Source of the DNA: a virus
Strand: one strand, 5' to 3'
Virus record (IMG/VR): IMGVR_UViG_3300032083_001532
Coordinates: 1 to 58,474 of that record
Length of the DNA: 58,474 nucleotides
Position numbers and translations under genes: made by a program
Notes under the pieces: generated by a model
What the model saw: the letters and a program-made list of their open reading frames with translations, nothing else
The model's database searches: none
What the model was told of the DNA's origin: nothing
Shown here: piece by piece, positions 15,040-23,265 of the stretch
Layout of the letters: each line of letters starts with the position of its first letter
Numbering within the stretch: position 1 is the stretch's first letter

Positions 15040-15693
15040 ATGCCCCGTCAATATCGCAGGACATTTACACCATCCGCAGCCGATGCGGATGGTATCTGCG
15101 CGTCCCAGACACCCGCCGCTGGCGGTGAGCAATCCCTTACCATTGGTGGGGCGCTCGCTTCTGGCGGGGCTGTGACCCTTGGAACTGCGCAGCATGTCAC
15201 CATCACAGCGGTTGGCAATGAAAGTGCCCGCACCTTCACTGTGACCGGCACCGACAGGGAGAGCCAAGCTCTCACGGAGACCATCACAGGCCCGAACGCA
15301 ACAACTGCTGCTTCCTCAAACAATTTTGCTACCGTAACCGCCGTCACAGTTGATGACGATACTGCCGGTGCGGTTACCGTTGGCGTCAATGGGTTGTTTG
15401 AAAGCGGCTGGTATTGCGCCAATCCGCGTGACCATGAAAGTAGCATCGGGTTGGCCGTTGATCTTAACGGGTCTGCTGCATACACCTTCACGGTGCAGCA
15501 TACATATGATGATATCTATGCCTCCGGCTTTGATGAAACCGCAGCAAAAACTTTTAACAGCGCTGATATCGCTGGTGCCACGGCTGATGCCGAAGGCAAT
15601 TATACAGCGCCAATTTCTGCTTTGCGTCTTGCTGTAACAACCGAAACCACTGCGGGGTCTCTTGACTTCACAGTCTTGATGGAAGGGCGTTAA
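15040..15693 (+). CDS. Virion structural protein, beta-rich
   Basis: 217 aa with a strong AAGGAGG site. Thr/Ala/Gly-rich beta protein (VTLGTAQHVTITAVGNESAR, FTVTGTDRESQALTETITGP, AYTFTVQHTYDDIYASG). No catalytic motif. It sits between the lectin-like protein and the gp4-like adaptor and may be a decoration or neck protein. Confidence 0.68.
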   Translation: MPRQYRRTFTPSAADADGICASQTPAAGGEQSLTIGGALASGGAVTLGTAQHVTITAVGNESARTFTVTGTDRESQALTETITGPNATTAASSNNFATVTAVTVDDDTAGAVTVGVNGLFESGWYCANPRDHESSIGLAVDLNGSAAYTFTVQHTYDDIYASGFDETAAKTFNSADIAGATADAEGNYTAPISALRLAVTTETTAGSLDFTVLMEGR

Positions 15694-15694
15694 G

Positions 15695-16405
15695 ATGGCC
15701 TCATCTGGAACTTCAACTTTTAACCTAGATATCATCGACCTCTGCGAGGAGGCGTTTGAACGGGCTGGCATTGAAATGAGGACAGCTTACGATCTTCGCA
15801 CTGCTCGCAGGGCGCTTGATATCATGATGCTTGAGTGGCAGAACAAGGGCGTCAATCTATGGTGCACCGAAGAGGCTAATTTCTCAACGGTCCAGTCTCA
15901 AGCTGAATACAGCATTGATACTGACACAATTGATGTTCTTGAGCATGTGGTTCGCGTTAATGATGGCCTGTCCAATCAGGCTGATTATTGGCTCGACCGG
16001 ATCAGCCTTACCCGTTACGCAGCAATCACCGACAAAACCACAGAGGGTCGCCCGACCATGTGCTGGTTTGACCGCCAGATTGCCCCGAAGCTGGTACTGT
16101 ATCCTGTCCCCGACGCAGCCACGTACAAGATTTACTACTGGAAAGCTCGCCGGATTGAAGATGTTGGTGCTGATGGCTCCAATAACATGGATATCCCAGA
16201 GCGTTTCATCCCGGCCATCGTCACTGGTCTGGCTTACCAGATTGGTGTGCGCAAGCGGATGGAGGTTCCGGGGATCACGGAAACGCTTCCCTTCCTCAAG
16301 GAAGACGCGATGGAACAGTTCACGCTGGCCACGCAGGAAGATCGTGAGAAAGTGTCGCTTCGGGTCAGGCCCATGCGGTATGACCGGGGCACCACTAGCG
16401 GATAA
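15695..16405 (+). CDS. P22 gp4-like head-tail adaptor
   Basis: 236 aa. The N-terminus (LDIIDLCEEAFERAGIEMRT, AYDLRTARRALDIMMLEWQN, KGVNLWCTEEANFSTVQSQA) matches the P22 gp4 tail-accessory/head-completion family that binds below the portal ring and closes the DNA-filled head. IYYWKARRIEDVG and IPERFIPAIVTGLAYQIGVR are further family-like blocks. P22 gp4 also has muralytic activity in some reports; no catalytic residue is evident here. It ends two bases before a copy of the palindromic element at 16408. Confidence 0.82.
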   Translation: MASSGTSTFNLDIIDLCEEAFERAGIEMRTAYDLRTARRALDIMMLEWQNKGVNLWCTEEANFSTVQSQAEYSIDTDTIDVLEHVVRVNDGLSNQADYWLDRISLTRYAAITDKTTEGRPTMCWFDRQIAPKLVLYPVPDAATYKIYYWKARRIEDVGADGSNNMDIPERFIPAIVTGLAYQIGVRKRMEVPGITETLPFLKEDAMEQFTLATQEDREKVSLRVRPMRYDRGTTSG

Positions 16406-16407
16406 TT

Positions 16408-16422
16408 ATGGCTGGTCACTAT
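16408..16422 (+). promoter_or_regulatory. RTGACYRRTCACYAT element, copy a
   Basis: ATGGCTGGTCACTAT lies between the stop of the gp4-like gene and the GTG of the zinc-ribbon gene. One of 13 copies of this near-palindromic element in the window. It starts with an ATG that opens a 12-codon frame (MAGHYCGNLFQR) in a different frame from the downstream gene. No ordinary Shine-Dalgarno lies between it and the GTG. Confidence 0.55.
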
Positions 16423-16423
16423 T

Positions 16424-16756
16424 GTGGGAACCTATTCCAGAGGTAAAGAAGCTTACGGATTTTGCGACCGCTGCGGGTTCAGGTACTCATATCATGAGCT
16501 TGCTCCCGAGTATTACAATCGCAATATAGTCCATAACAAGGTCTGCCCTGACTGCCGTGATCCAGATCACCCGCAGCTTCGGGTGGGCCTTGAGATTATT
16601 GATGATCCCAAGCCCCTGCAAAATCCACGCCCGGATCGCTCTCTTACAAAAAGCCGCAGCTTTTCAGGCTGGAACCCTGTCGGTGACGCTGGCGGGTACA
16701 CAACAACAACCGAGCTAACGGTGTCGCTTGGCACGGTTACGGTTTCCACGAGCTAG
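16424..16756 (+). CDS. Zinc-ribbon hypothetical protein
   Basis: 110 aa with GTG start. Two CxxC knuckles (FCDRCGFRY and KVCPDCRDPDH, about 30 residues apart) form a zinc ribbon; then a Pro/Asp-rich part (DDPKPLQNPRPDRS) and a Thr/Val-rich beta end. Proteins with the GFCDRCGFRY motif are encoded between the two head-tail adaptors in many marine podoviruses, so a neck-assembly role is possible. The reading frame is open upstream to a stop at 16403, so a CTG within the preceding element is an alternative start. Confidence 0.75.
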   Translation: MGTYSRGKEAYGFCDRCGFRYSYHELAPEYYNRNIVHNKVCPDCRDPDHPQLRVGLEIIDDPKPLQNPRPDRSLTKSRSFSGWNPVGDAGGYTTTTELTVSLGTVTVSTS

Positions 16757-16759
16757 AGC

Positions 16760-17413
16760 ATGGCACTCACCTATACCCAGTTAAAACAGGCAATGCAGGA
16801 CTATCTTGAGAATGATGAAACGTCATTCACGGGTAACCTTGATGTCTTCATCCGTCAGGCGGAAGACCGCATCCTTAAAGAAGTCCAGCTTCCCGTGTTC
16901 CGCAAGATCGCCACATCGGCCCTTGCCTCTGGGAACAAGTACCTGTCTTTGCCTGATGACTTCATCGTTCACTATGCGCTTGCCGCCATCAATGCCTCAA
17001 GCTCATACACTTGGCTGATCCAGAAAGAACCCGAGTTTATCAAGGAAGCCTATCCTGATGACAGCGGCTCATCGACTGGCTCCCCAAAGGTTTATGGTGT
17101 CTGGGACCACGATACAATCATCATTGGTCCTGTACTTGATGCCACTTACACTTTTGAACTTCACTACATCCATCGGCCAACAAGCATCATTGACAGTGGA
17201 GACGGAACAAGCTGGCTTGGCACCAATGCTGAGATGGCGTTGTTGAATGCCTGCCTTGTGGAAGCTTACACATATCTCAAGGGTGAAGGCGAATTGTTAG
17301 CGATTTACAATCAGCGATATGAGAGCGCCCGTGATCGTCTGAAAACTTTTGGTGAAGGCTTGCGCCAGCAAGATACTGTCCGGCGCGGCATGTTCACCAT
17401 TCAAGTGACGTAG
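16760..17413 (+). CDS. Tail adaptor protein, T7 gp11-like
   Basis: 217 aa. The N-terminus LTYTQLKQAMQDYLENDETS, FTGNLDVFIRQAEDRILKEV and GNKYLSLPDDFIVHYAL matches a common podovirus neck/tail family resembling tail tubular protein A: helical bundle plus small beta domain. The C-terminal helix (LLNACLVEAYTYLKGEGELL, AIYNQRYESARDRLKTFGEG) is characteristic. It would form the dodecameric ring between portal and tail hub. Its start lies four bases after the zinc-ribbon stop. Confidence 0.78.
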   Translation: MALTYTQLKQAMQDYLENDETSFTGNLDVFIRQAEDRILKEVQLPVFRKIATSALASGNKYLSLPDDFIVHYALAAINASSSYTWLIQKEPEFIKEAYPDDSGSSTGSPKVYGVWDHDTIIIGPVLDATYTFELHYIHRPTSIIDSGDGTSWLGTNAEMALLNACLVEAYTYLKGEGELLAIYNQRYESARDRLKTFGEGLRQQDTVRRGMFTIQVT

Positions 17414-17423
17414 GAGCGGGTTC

Positions 17424-17852
17424 TTGGCTATCATTCAAGGTACGTGTGTATCCTTCAAGGTTGAGTTGCTGAAAGCCATCCATGACTTTCAGGCGGCGGG
17501 CGATACATTCAAGATCGCCCTGTATGACGCTGACGCAAACCTGAGTGAAAACACCACGGCCTACAGCACAACCAACGAAATCTCGGGGACGGGATATTCC
17601 GCTGGCGGGGAAACCCTTACCAGTGTGGACCCGACCTCATCCGGCACCGTGGCCTATGGCGATTTTGAGAACGTAACGTGGTCATCTTCCAATTTTACGG
17701 CTCGCGGTGCGCTTATTTATAACAGCAGCAAAGCCAACAGGGCTGTTGCCGTTCTCGATTTTGGCACAAACAAAACGTCCGGGGCGACTGGCGAGTTCAC
17801 AGTTACATTCCCCGTGGCCAACAGGGAAAGTGCCATTGTCAGGGTATCCTAA
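17424..17852 (+). CDS. Tail-region structural protein
   Basis: 142 aa from a TTG start with GGAGCGG upstream. Sequence (FKVELLKAIHDFQAAGDTFK, IALYDADANLSENTTAYSTT, NEISGTGYSAGGETLT) fits a widespread small phage virion family in which each protein begins with a helix and continues as a beta sandwich. The next gene (17937) has the same plan, so the two may be diverged paralogues. Exact location in the virion unknown. Confidence 0.72.
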   Translation: MAIIQGTCVSFKVELLKAIHDFQAAGDTFKIALYDADANLSENTTAYSTTNEISGTGYSAGGETLTSVDPTSSGTVAYGDFENVTWSSSNFTARGALIYNSSKANRAVAVLDFGTNKTSGATGEFTVTFPVANRESAIVRVS

Positions 17853-17936
17853 ACCCAAGCAGGGAGTTTCTTCGGCGCTCACTACCTAATCCAAAGCCGA
17901 TGCAGATAACTTCACCTTCAATCTTCGGAGACTAGG

Positions 17937-18359
17937 ATGGCTTCCTATAACAAATTCCAACAGTTTGTAGAGGACGTAGCCCACAAGGCTCACGATCTGG
18001 AAACAGATCAATTCACTGTAGCATTGACAGCCTCTGCCAATCCGCCGGTTGCCACCAATTCTGTACTGGCTGACCTGACAGAGATTTCCTACACAAACCT
18101 TTCTTCCCGCGACATCACCACAACATCATCTGCCCAAACTTCCGGCACCTATAAACTGACGCTGACAGACCTTGTTCTGACGGCATCGGGTGGTGCCGTT
18201 GCTGCGTTCAGGTATGTGGTGATATACAACAACACCCCAACATCGCCGCTCGACCCGCTGATCGGTTGGTATGACTATGGTTCGGACCTGACCCTTCAAG
18301 ATGGTGAAACCCTCACTATCGACTTTGATGGTTCGGCTGGCTTTATCACCATTGGATAA
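17937..18359 (+). CDS. Tail-region structural protein
   Basis: 140 aa. Begins with a helix (YNKFQQFVEDVAHKAHDLET), then QFTVALTASANPPVA and beta strands ending TLTIDFDGSAGFITIG. The pattern 'helix, D.F.VAL...A, LADLTEIS' parallels the preceding protein, suggesting gene duplication. The preceding 84 bp gap holds no obvious gene or terminator. Virion role inferred from context. Confidence 0.72.
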   Translation: MASYNKFQQFVEDVAHKAHDLETDQFTVALTASANPPVATNSVLADLTEISYTNLSSRDITTTSSAQTSGTYKLTLTDLVLTASGGAVAAFRYVVIYNNTPTSPLDPLIGWYDYGSDLTLQDGETLTIDFDGSAGFITIG

Positions 18360-18368
18360 GGATAAATC

Positions 18369-18605
18369 ATGAGTAATCGTGAAGAAATCATGCGCCTGAT
18401 TGACGAGCGTGACGCGCTACGCGCCAAGGTTGACCTGATCAGGAAGGAGTATGATGCAGTCAATGCAGAGATTGCTCCCCTTGAAGAAAGGAGGCAGGAA
18501 ATCAGGAAACGCCTGATTGCGGCCAAGGGCGATAAACTGGTTGATGTTGAAAAAAAATTGGCGGCGCTGGCTCGCGCTACCGGTGGGCACGTTCTCTCAA
18601 GGTAA
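18369..18605 (+). CDS. Small coiled-coil protein, 78 aa
   Basis: Almost entirely a charged heptad-like helix (REEIMRLIDERDALRAKVDL, NAEIAPLEERRQEIRKRLIA, KLVDVEKKLAALARATGGH). It could be an assembly chaperone or trimerisation partner for tail fibres. No family is recognised. Confidence 0.65.
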   Translation: MSNREEIMRLIDERDALRAKVDLIRKEYDAVNAEIAPLEERRQEIRKRLIAAKGDKLVDVEKKLAALARATGGHVLSR

Positions 18606-18642
18606 CTATGCCAGCAGGGAATTTGACTTCGGAGTTTGATTA

Positions 18643-18957
18643 ATGAGCTTTCACGCACGATTGGTTGGTAGTACGCCAACACAGCACCGTATCCACATTA
18701 ACGCCTTGGTGGCGGCTATGGAGTTGTTCAGCTTGATTGGGCATCCGTCGGTGGCGCAGATAGAGGAGGGGTTTGATCTTGACCCGTCTGATGCGGAATG
18801 GGTGCAATTCAAGCAGATGTATGACGGAGCAACGAACAAGCGCCGTTTTTTGGCGATTGCGGCGAATTCGATGCGTTTGGCGGAAGGCGCTCATTTTGGG
18901 ATGGATGACAGCACGACCTTCTTTTCTAGGCTTACGAGCGCGACCAGCGGGGCTTAG
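18643..18957 (+). CDS. Hypothetical protein, 104 aa
   Basis: Mixed helical protein (HRIHINALVAAMELFSLIGH, DAEWVQFKQMYDGATNKRRF, LAIAANSMRLAEGAHFG). No motif is recognised. It lies within the tail gene run, three bases before the next gene, with no strong ribosome-binding site. Virion or assembly role inferred from position. Confidence 0.6.
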   Translation: MSFHARLVGSTPTQHRIHINALVAAMELFSLIGHPSVAQIEEGFDLDPSDAEWVQFKQMYDGATNKRRFLAIAANSMRLAEGAHFGMDDSTTFFSRLTSATSGA

Positions 18958-18960
18958 GTT

Positions 18961-20277
18961 ATGAGCCTCTATGCTTCTGTTGTCGGGTTTCAGGCTAAGA
19001 CGACGACGGGTACGCTTGACATTACAGGCAGCCTTGGTGGTGAGAACCCGAAGGCAGCATTGTTTTTTATGACTGAAGAAACCACCTTATCCAACACGCC
19101 TTTGACGCCCTTTCATTTCACGATGGGCATGACGGACGGGACGAACGAGTTTTATTCAGTGGTTCACTCGGAAACGGGTGTTACAACGACGGACGACTAC
19201 AGTGCGGCCTATACCGATGCTGTTTTGAGGGGCTTGGATGGTTCTGGTTCGCAGACATACAAGGCTGCTTTTGATAGCTGGATAACAGACGGTGTGCGGA
19301 TTGACTGGACTGATGCTGCGCCTTCTGCCTTTCAAGGGTTTGTTGTGCTGCTTGGCGGCTCTGATCTTGCGAATGCCTATGTTGGTACGTGTGGCACGGG
19401 TGCCACGGTTACTGATCCGGGTTTCTCGGTAAATCAGGTAATTATGGCGGCGATTGGCACGGGTATTGCCAGCGGCACGGTTGCTAACGGCGCACATATG
19501 ATGTTTGGCATGGGGCTTGATACCAGCACGTTCAGTAATAGCACGTCTTCGAATTTGGGTTGGTCGTTTCTAATGCGGGATGGATTGTCAACATCATCAC
19601 CGAGTTCTGTTTGGGAAGATGCTTGCGTGATTTCAAAAATCACCGATAGCGGTACAACCGGATTTGATTATAACATGACTGTTGGCACATGGAGCGCCAG
19701 CGGTTTTACGACGACGAGCGACAATAGCAACTCGGACAAGGTTGGCTATCTGGCGCTGGAATGGAACAGCAGTTGTGATGTTCGTTTAGAGCCATTTGAC
19801 AACAACAATTATACATCCACAGGCGTGACCAAGCACGATTACGGTGTGACATTTGGCGGCACTGGAACGCCGGTTCTTAATATGTTGTCTGGTAGCCTTT
19901 CAAGGCGAGACACTGGTCTCCGAGATAATAATGACGCTGGTGGTATGCACATTGCAGCGACGGATGGTACGACAGACAAAGCTGTCGGCGGCGGTGTAGA
20001 TGATGGGGTGTCAACAACGGCGACTGGCTCCAATGCCTCATCTAAGTCTCTCGCTATCCCTAATCCTTTTGCGCCACATAGCAGCAGTGCATGGATCAGG
20101 GCAACATTTGATAGCTGGGCCACAGATGGTGTGAACCATAATTATGACGCGGTAGCCGGTGGCTCGAATTATCACTATCTTGGTTGGGTTGTCGTTCCGT
20201 CTGGTTTGACGGCTAATGTCGTCGGGACCGGCTTACTGGATAGTCAGAAACTGTCACGAATGAGGTTGGCACGATGA
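18961..20277 (+). CDS. Tail/fibre structural protein, 438 aa
   Basis: Large Gly/Ser/Thr-rich beta protein (TLDITGSLGGENPKAALFFM, GVRIDWTDAAPSAFQGFVVL, CDVRLEPFDNNNYTSTGVTK). Two related segments recur: YKAAFDSWITDGVRIDW and IRATFDSWATDGVNHNY, suggesting a duplicated domain. No enzymatic motif. Probably part of the tail spike/fibre assembly; it overlaps the next gene by 4 bp. Confidence 0.68.
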   Translation: MSLYASVVGFQAKTTTGTLDITGSLGGENPKAALFFMTEETTLSNTPLTPFHFTMGMTDGTNEFYSVVHSETGVTTTDDYSAAYTDAVLRGLDGSGSQTYKAAFDSWITDGVRIDWTDAAPSAFQGFVVLLGGSDLANAYVGTCGTGATVTDPGFSVNQVIMAAIGTGIASGTVANGAHMMFGMGLDTSTFSNSTSSNLGWSFLMRDGLSTSSPSSVWEDACVISKITDSGTTGFDYNMTVGTWSASGFTTTSDNSNSDKVGYLALEWNSSCDVRLEPFDNNNYTSTGVTKHDYGVTFGGTGTPVLNMLSGSLSRRDTGLRDNNDAGGMHIAATDGTTDKAVGGGVDDGVSTTATGSNASSKSLAIPNPFAPHSSSAWIRATFDSWATDGVNHNYDAVAGGSNYHYLGWVVVPSGLTANVVGTGLLDSQKLSRMRLAR

Positions 20278-21377
20278 ATTATGTAGGCGACTTTGCCGCA
20301 GACGAAACGGTATATCTGAATTTCGCCAGCTACGACAGCAACGGCGCGTCTGTGACGTTGACCGGCTTTGCAACCAGCGATATTCAGATTTACAAGAACG
20401 GTGGCACGACCCAGCGCAGCAGCAATGCCGGGTACACGGTATCCACGGACTTCGACGCGATTACCGGCATTCACGCTATTTCGATTGATACCAGCAATAA
20501 CACGGACGCAGGCTTCTTTGCCGCAGGCAATGATTACGTTGTGATTGTGTCCAGCGTCACTATTGACAGCCAGACGGTTAGCCTTGTTGCTGGTTCGTTC
20601 TCGATTGAAAACAGGTTCATGCGGGGGACAGATAGTGCTGCCTTGGCTACAGATTTAGCCACGGTCGATACGAATGTAGACGCCATTCTTGTGGATACTG
20701 GCACGACAATTCCCGCACAGATTACGGGGTTGAATGACCTGTCAGCCGCCCAAGTCAATGCCGAAGTTGACACTGCAATTTCTGATGCGGCATTGGCGAC
20801 GGCAGCGAACTTGGCGACGGTTGACACGAATGTCGATGCTATTCTTGTGGACACGGGCACGACTATTCCGGCGCAGATCAGCGGGTTGAATGATATTTCA
20901 GCAGCCGAAGTAAACGCCGAAGTTGACACCGCGTTGCTGGATTATGATGGCCCGACGAAAGCCGAACTCGACGCTGGTCTGGCGGCGCTGAATGATCCGA
21001 CTGCGGCAGCGATTGCCGATGCGGTGCTAGACGAGGCAACAGCAGGCCACACAACACCGGGAACCGTTGGCGCAGCCATTGTGGATATACTGGCAGACAC
21101 GAACGAGTTACAGGCCGATGATGTGCCCGGCCTGATCGCGGCGCTAAATGACGTATCAATTGGTGATATACTGCAAACGCAGTTGACAGAAAGCTATGCC
21201 ACAGATGGCGTTGCGCCAACGCTGACGCAGGCTGTGATGCTTATTCAGCAGATATTGACTGAATTGAATATAAGCGGCCTGACAGGCACGATTAAGAAGC
21301 TGGACGGCAGCACGACGGCGGCAACATTGACATATGATAGCGCGACACAACCGACTAGCGTAACGCGGAGCGGCTAA
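20274..21377 (+). CDS. Repeat-containing tail fibre-like protein
   Basis: 367 aa. An Ig-like N-terminus (VYLNFASYDSNGASVTLTGF) is followed by a 52-residue repeat present twice (LATVDTNVDAILVDTGTTIP ... NAEVDTA, residues about 125-225), then Ala/Asp-rich helices and a small C-terminal beta motif (LDGSTTAATLTYDSATQPTS). The repeats are also clear at DNA level (about 156 bp period), showing recent duplication. Likely a fibre shaft or connector; receptor specificity cannot be read from the sequence. Confidence 0.7.
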   Translation: MNYVGDFAADETVYLNFASYDSNGASVTLTGFATSDIQIYKNGGTTQRSSNAGYTVSTDFDAITGIHAISIDTSNNTDAGFFAAGNDYVVIVSSVTIDSQTVSLVAGSFSIENRFMRGTDSAALATDLATVDTNVDAILVDTGTTIPAQITGLNDLSAAQVNAEVDTAISDAALATAANLATVDTNVDAILVDTGTTIPAQISGLNDISAAEVNAEVDTALLDYDGPTKAELDAGLAALNDPTAAAIADAVLDEATAGHTTPGTVGAAIVDILADTNELQADDVPGLIAALNDVSIGDILQTQLTESYATDGVAPTLTQAVMLIQQILTELNISGLTGTIKKLDGSTTAATLTYDSATQPTSVTRSG

Positions 21378-22159
21378 TGACCTTATCGGTCGTTACCCGT
21401 GGCTTCGGCCCAGCGGGGAGTATTAATCGCGTCGTGACGATGGGCTTTGGCCCTGAGTTCATTGAGGCCAATACCGGGGCCTATACGCTTACGGGCAACG
21501 CTGCAAACCTGATCAAGGGCAGCACCATTGGTGCGGTCAAGGGGACATACTCCCTGACGGGCCTGCCTGCCGCATTAAGTCGTGGCTACTACATAAGCCC
21601 AGAAGACAATGCGTTCAATCTTGTGGGGGCTGCGGTTGGTTTATTAAAGGCCAGCGTTGTTGATGCCGACACAGGGGCGTACACCCTAACAGGGATCAGT
21701 GCTGATCTTGACCATGCGGCGGTCATTGGTGCTGGTACTGGCGCATACACCCTGACAGGAAACGATGTTGCCCTTAACTGGGGCACATTGATTGAGCCGG
21801 TTGTTGGTGCTTATACCCTTGTTGGCCAAGATGCCACCCTGACAAAAGCATCAACGATTAGCCTGACCGTTGGGGCCTACACCCTTACGGGCATTGACGT
21901 TGGATTAAAGCGAGGGCTTGTCCTTGGCGGTGCGGTTGGTGCCTATACCCTGACAGGGCAGGATATAACGCTCAAATATTCCAAGCTGTACGCTGATGCC
22001 GGAACCTACACATTGACGGGTGGTGATATCGGGTTGGCGTCAAGCGCATGGGTGGAAGTTCCTGATACAGACGGAACATGGACAGAGGTATCGGACACAG
22101 ACAACACATGGGTCGAAGTATCAGACACAGACAACACATGGACGGAAACGGTGACTTAA
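21377..22159 (+). CDS. YTLTG-repeat tail protein
   Basis: 260 aa. Nine degenerate repeats of about 21-23 residues with core G(A/T)Y(T/S)L(T/V)G..A.L run from residue 32 to about 225, ending in a short WVEVPDTDGTWTEVSDTDNT series. Such repeats form a regular beta solenoid or stacked fibre in phage tail proteins. Upstream stop and ATG overlap (TAATG), so it is coupled to the preceding fibre gene. Confidence 0.72.
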   Translation: MTLSVVTRGFGPAGSINRVVTMGFGPEFIEANTGAYTLTGNAANLIKGSTIGAVKGTYSLTGLPAALSRGYYISPEDNAFNLVGAAVGLLKASVVDADTGAYTLTGISADLDHAAVIGAGTGAYTLTGNDVALNWGTLIEPVVGAYTLVGQDATLTKASTISLTVGAYTLTGIDVGLKRGLVLGGAVGAYTLTGQDITLKYSKLYADAGTYTLTGGDIGLASSAWVEVPDTDGTWTEVSDTDNTWVEVSDTDNTWTETVT

Positions 22160-22951
22160 ATGGCAAGCACGTACACAACATTAGGATTTGAGGACCAAGC
22201 AACCGGGGAGAACTCCGGCACTTGGGGAACAAAGGCCGATGTGATCTTTCTTCAAATTGAAGAGCTTCTTGGTGTCAACACTTATGAATGGGCATCAGAC
22301 GCCAACCAGACCCTGAACCTCAGCGACGGGGCAACGGGCGAAGACGCTCGCGCCCAAGCCCTGATCCTGACAGCAGGAACAATTACTGCGGCACGCGACT
22401 TGACGCTTGGCCCAAATGATGTGGAAAAAACTTACATCATCCAGAATGACACAGGTTACACGATCACTGTAAAGCAGGGATCAGGTGCCTCTGTTGCTGT
22501 TCCTACGGGTCAGCGCAGCATGGTCTACATGGATGGTGGCGGGGCCACTGCTGCTGTCTATTCTGTATTTGACAACGTGGCTCTGGAACGACCACGGATG
22601 CAAAGCTACACAGAAGCGGTCAACGCTATTGGCACCACGTCTTCTGCTACATGTGATATGTCGGCCTATTCAATGTTTACCCTGACAGCCAGCGGATCAA
22701 CAACGATCAACCTGACGAACGCCCCCACATCTGGCGAGGCCGGGTTCGCCACTATTATTGTTACCAATGATGCGACACCGCAGTCGTCTTACACTTGGCA
22801 GTACGGAGGGAGCGCCATGACAATCCTTTCTACTGGCGGTGTTGACCCGGCTCCAACTGCATCAAATGGCGCGGTCGATGTGTTTACGTTCTTCACCCTT
22901 GATGGCGGCACCAATTTCTACGCAACCGAAAGCATACTGAACGCAACGTAA
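22160..22951 (+). CDS. Tail fibre-like protein, 263 aa
   Basis: The N-terminus (STYTTLGFEDQATGENSGTW, GTKADVIFLQIEELLGV) is the NSGTWG/KAD motif found at the start of many podovirus fibre and attachment proteins. The rest is Thr/Ser-rich beta sequence (TITVKQGSGASVAVPTGQRS, FTLTASGSTTINLTNAPTSG). Probably a receptor-facing virion protein. Confidence 0.72.
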   Translation: MASTYTTLGFEDQATGENSGTWGTKADVIFLQIEELLGVNTYEWASDANQTLNLSDGATGEDARAQALILTAGTITAARDLTLGPNDVEKTYIIQNDTGYTITVKQGSGASVAVPTGQRSMVYMDGGGATAAVYSVFDNVALERPRMQSYTEAVNAIGTTSSATCDMSAYSMFTLTASGSTTINLTNAPTSGEAGFATIIVTNDATPQSSYTWQYGGSAMTILSTGGVDPAPTASNGAVDVFTFFTLDGGTNFYATESILNAT

Positions 22952-23265
22952 TGACTACGGTAGTCACAGAAATAGTCTTGATCAGCGTGACCGAGCAGCA
23001 GGACTTGGCTTCCTGTCCGTGGCGCGAGTTCCTTGATGTGAAAGGGCTTCCTTACAAGGACTTGAATTATGTAAATTGTGACGAGGCACAATTACGTAAC
23101 GCTCTTTATCCCATTGAGACGTGGTTAGATAATGAAGTCATCAAACGGTCAGACCTTCCTGTCATTGTGTATCAGTATGCTGAGACAATGAACCCGGTGA
23201 GGTCTGTCATTCTCAGGACTGTGGTTGAGGCTAAAAAAGATAACCGCCTGAAAGGAATGGCCTGA
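22951..23265 (+). CDS. Hypothetical protein, degenerate thioredoxin-like
   Basis: 104 aa, TAATG overlap upstream. The order resembles a glutaredoxin: a strand (EIVLISVTEQQD), a single cysteine at CPWREFLDVKGLPYKDLNYV where glutaredoxins have CxxC, and a DLPVIVYQ segment where they have a cis-proline loop. Only one of the two active cysteines is present, so redox activity is doubtful. It may be a fibre-assembly factor. The fold assignment is tentative. Confidence 0.5.
   Translation: MTTVVTEIVLISVTEQQDLASCPWREFLDVKGLPYKDLNYVNCDEAQLRNALYPIETWLDNEVIKRSDLPVIVYQYAETMNPVRSVILRTVVEAKKDNRLKGMA

Noticed and set aside
16408-16424. A sequencing indel as the reason for the frame difference at the zinc-ribbon start
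   Set aside because: The same frame relation occurs independently at 24398 and 25142, so a random error is unlikely, although it cannot be fully excluded without reads.
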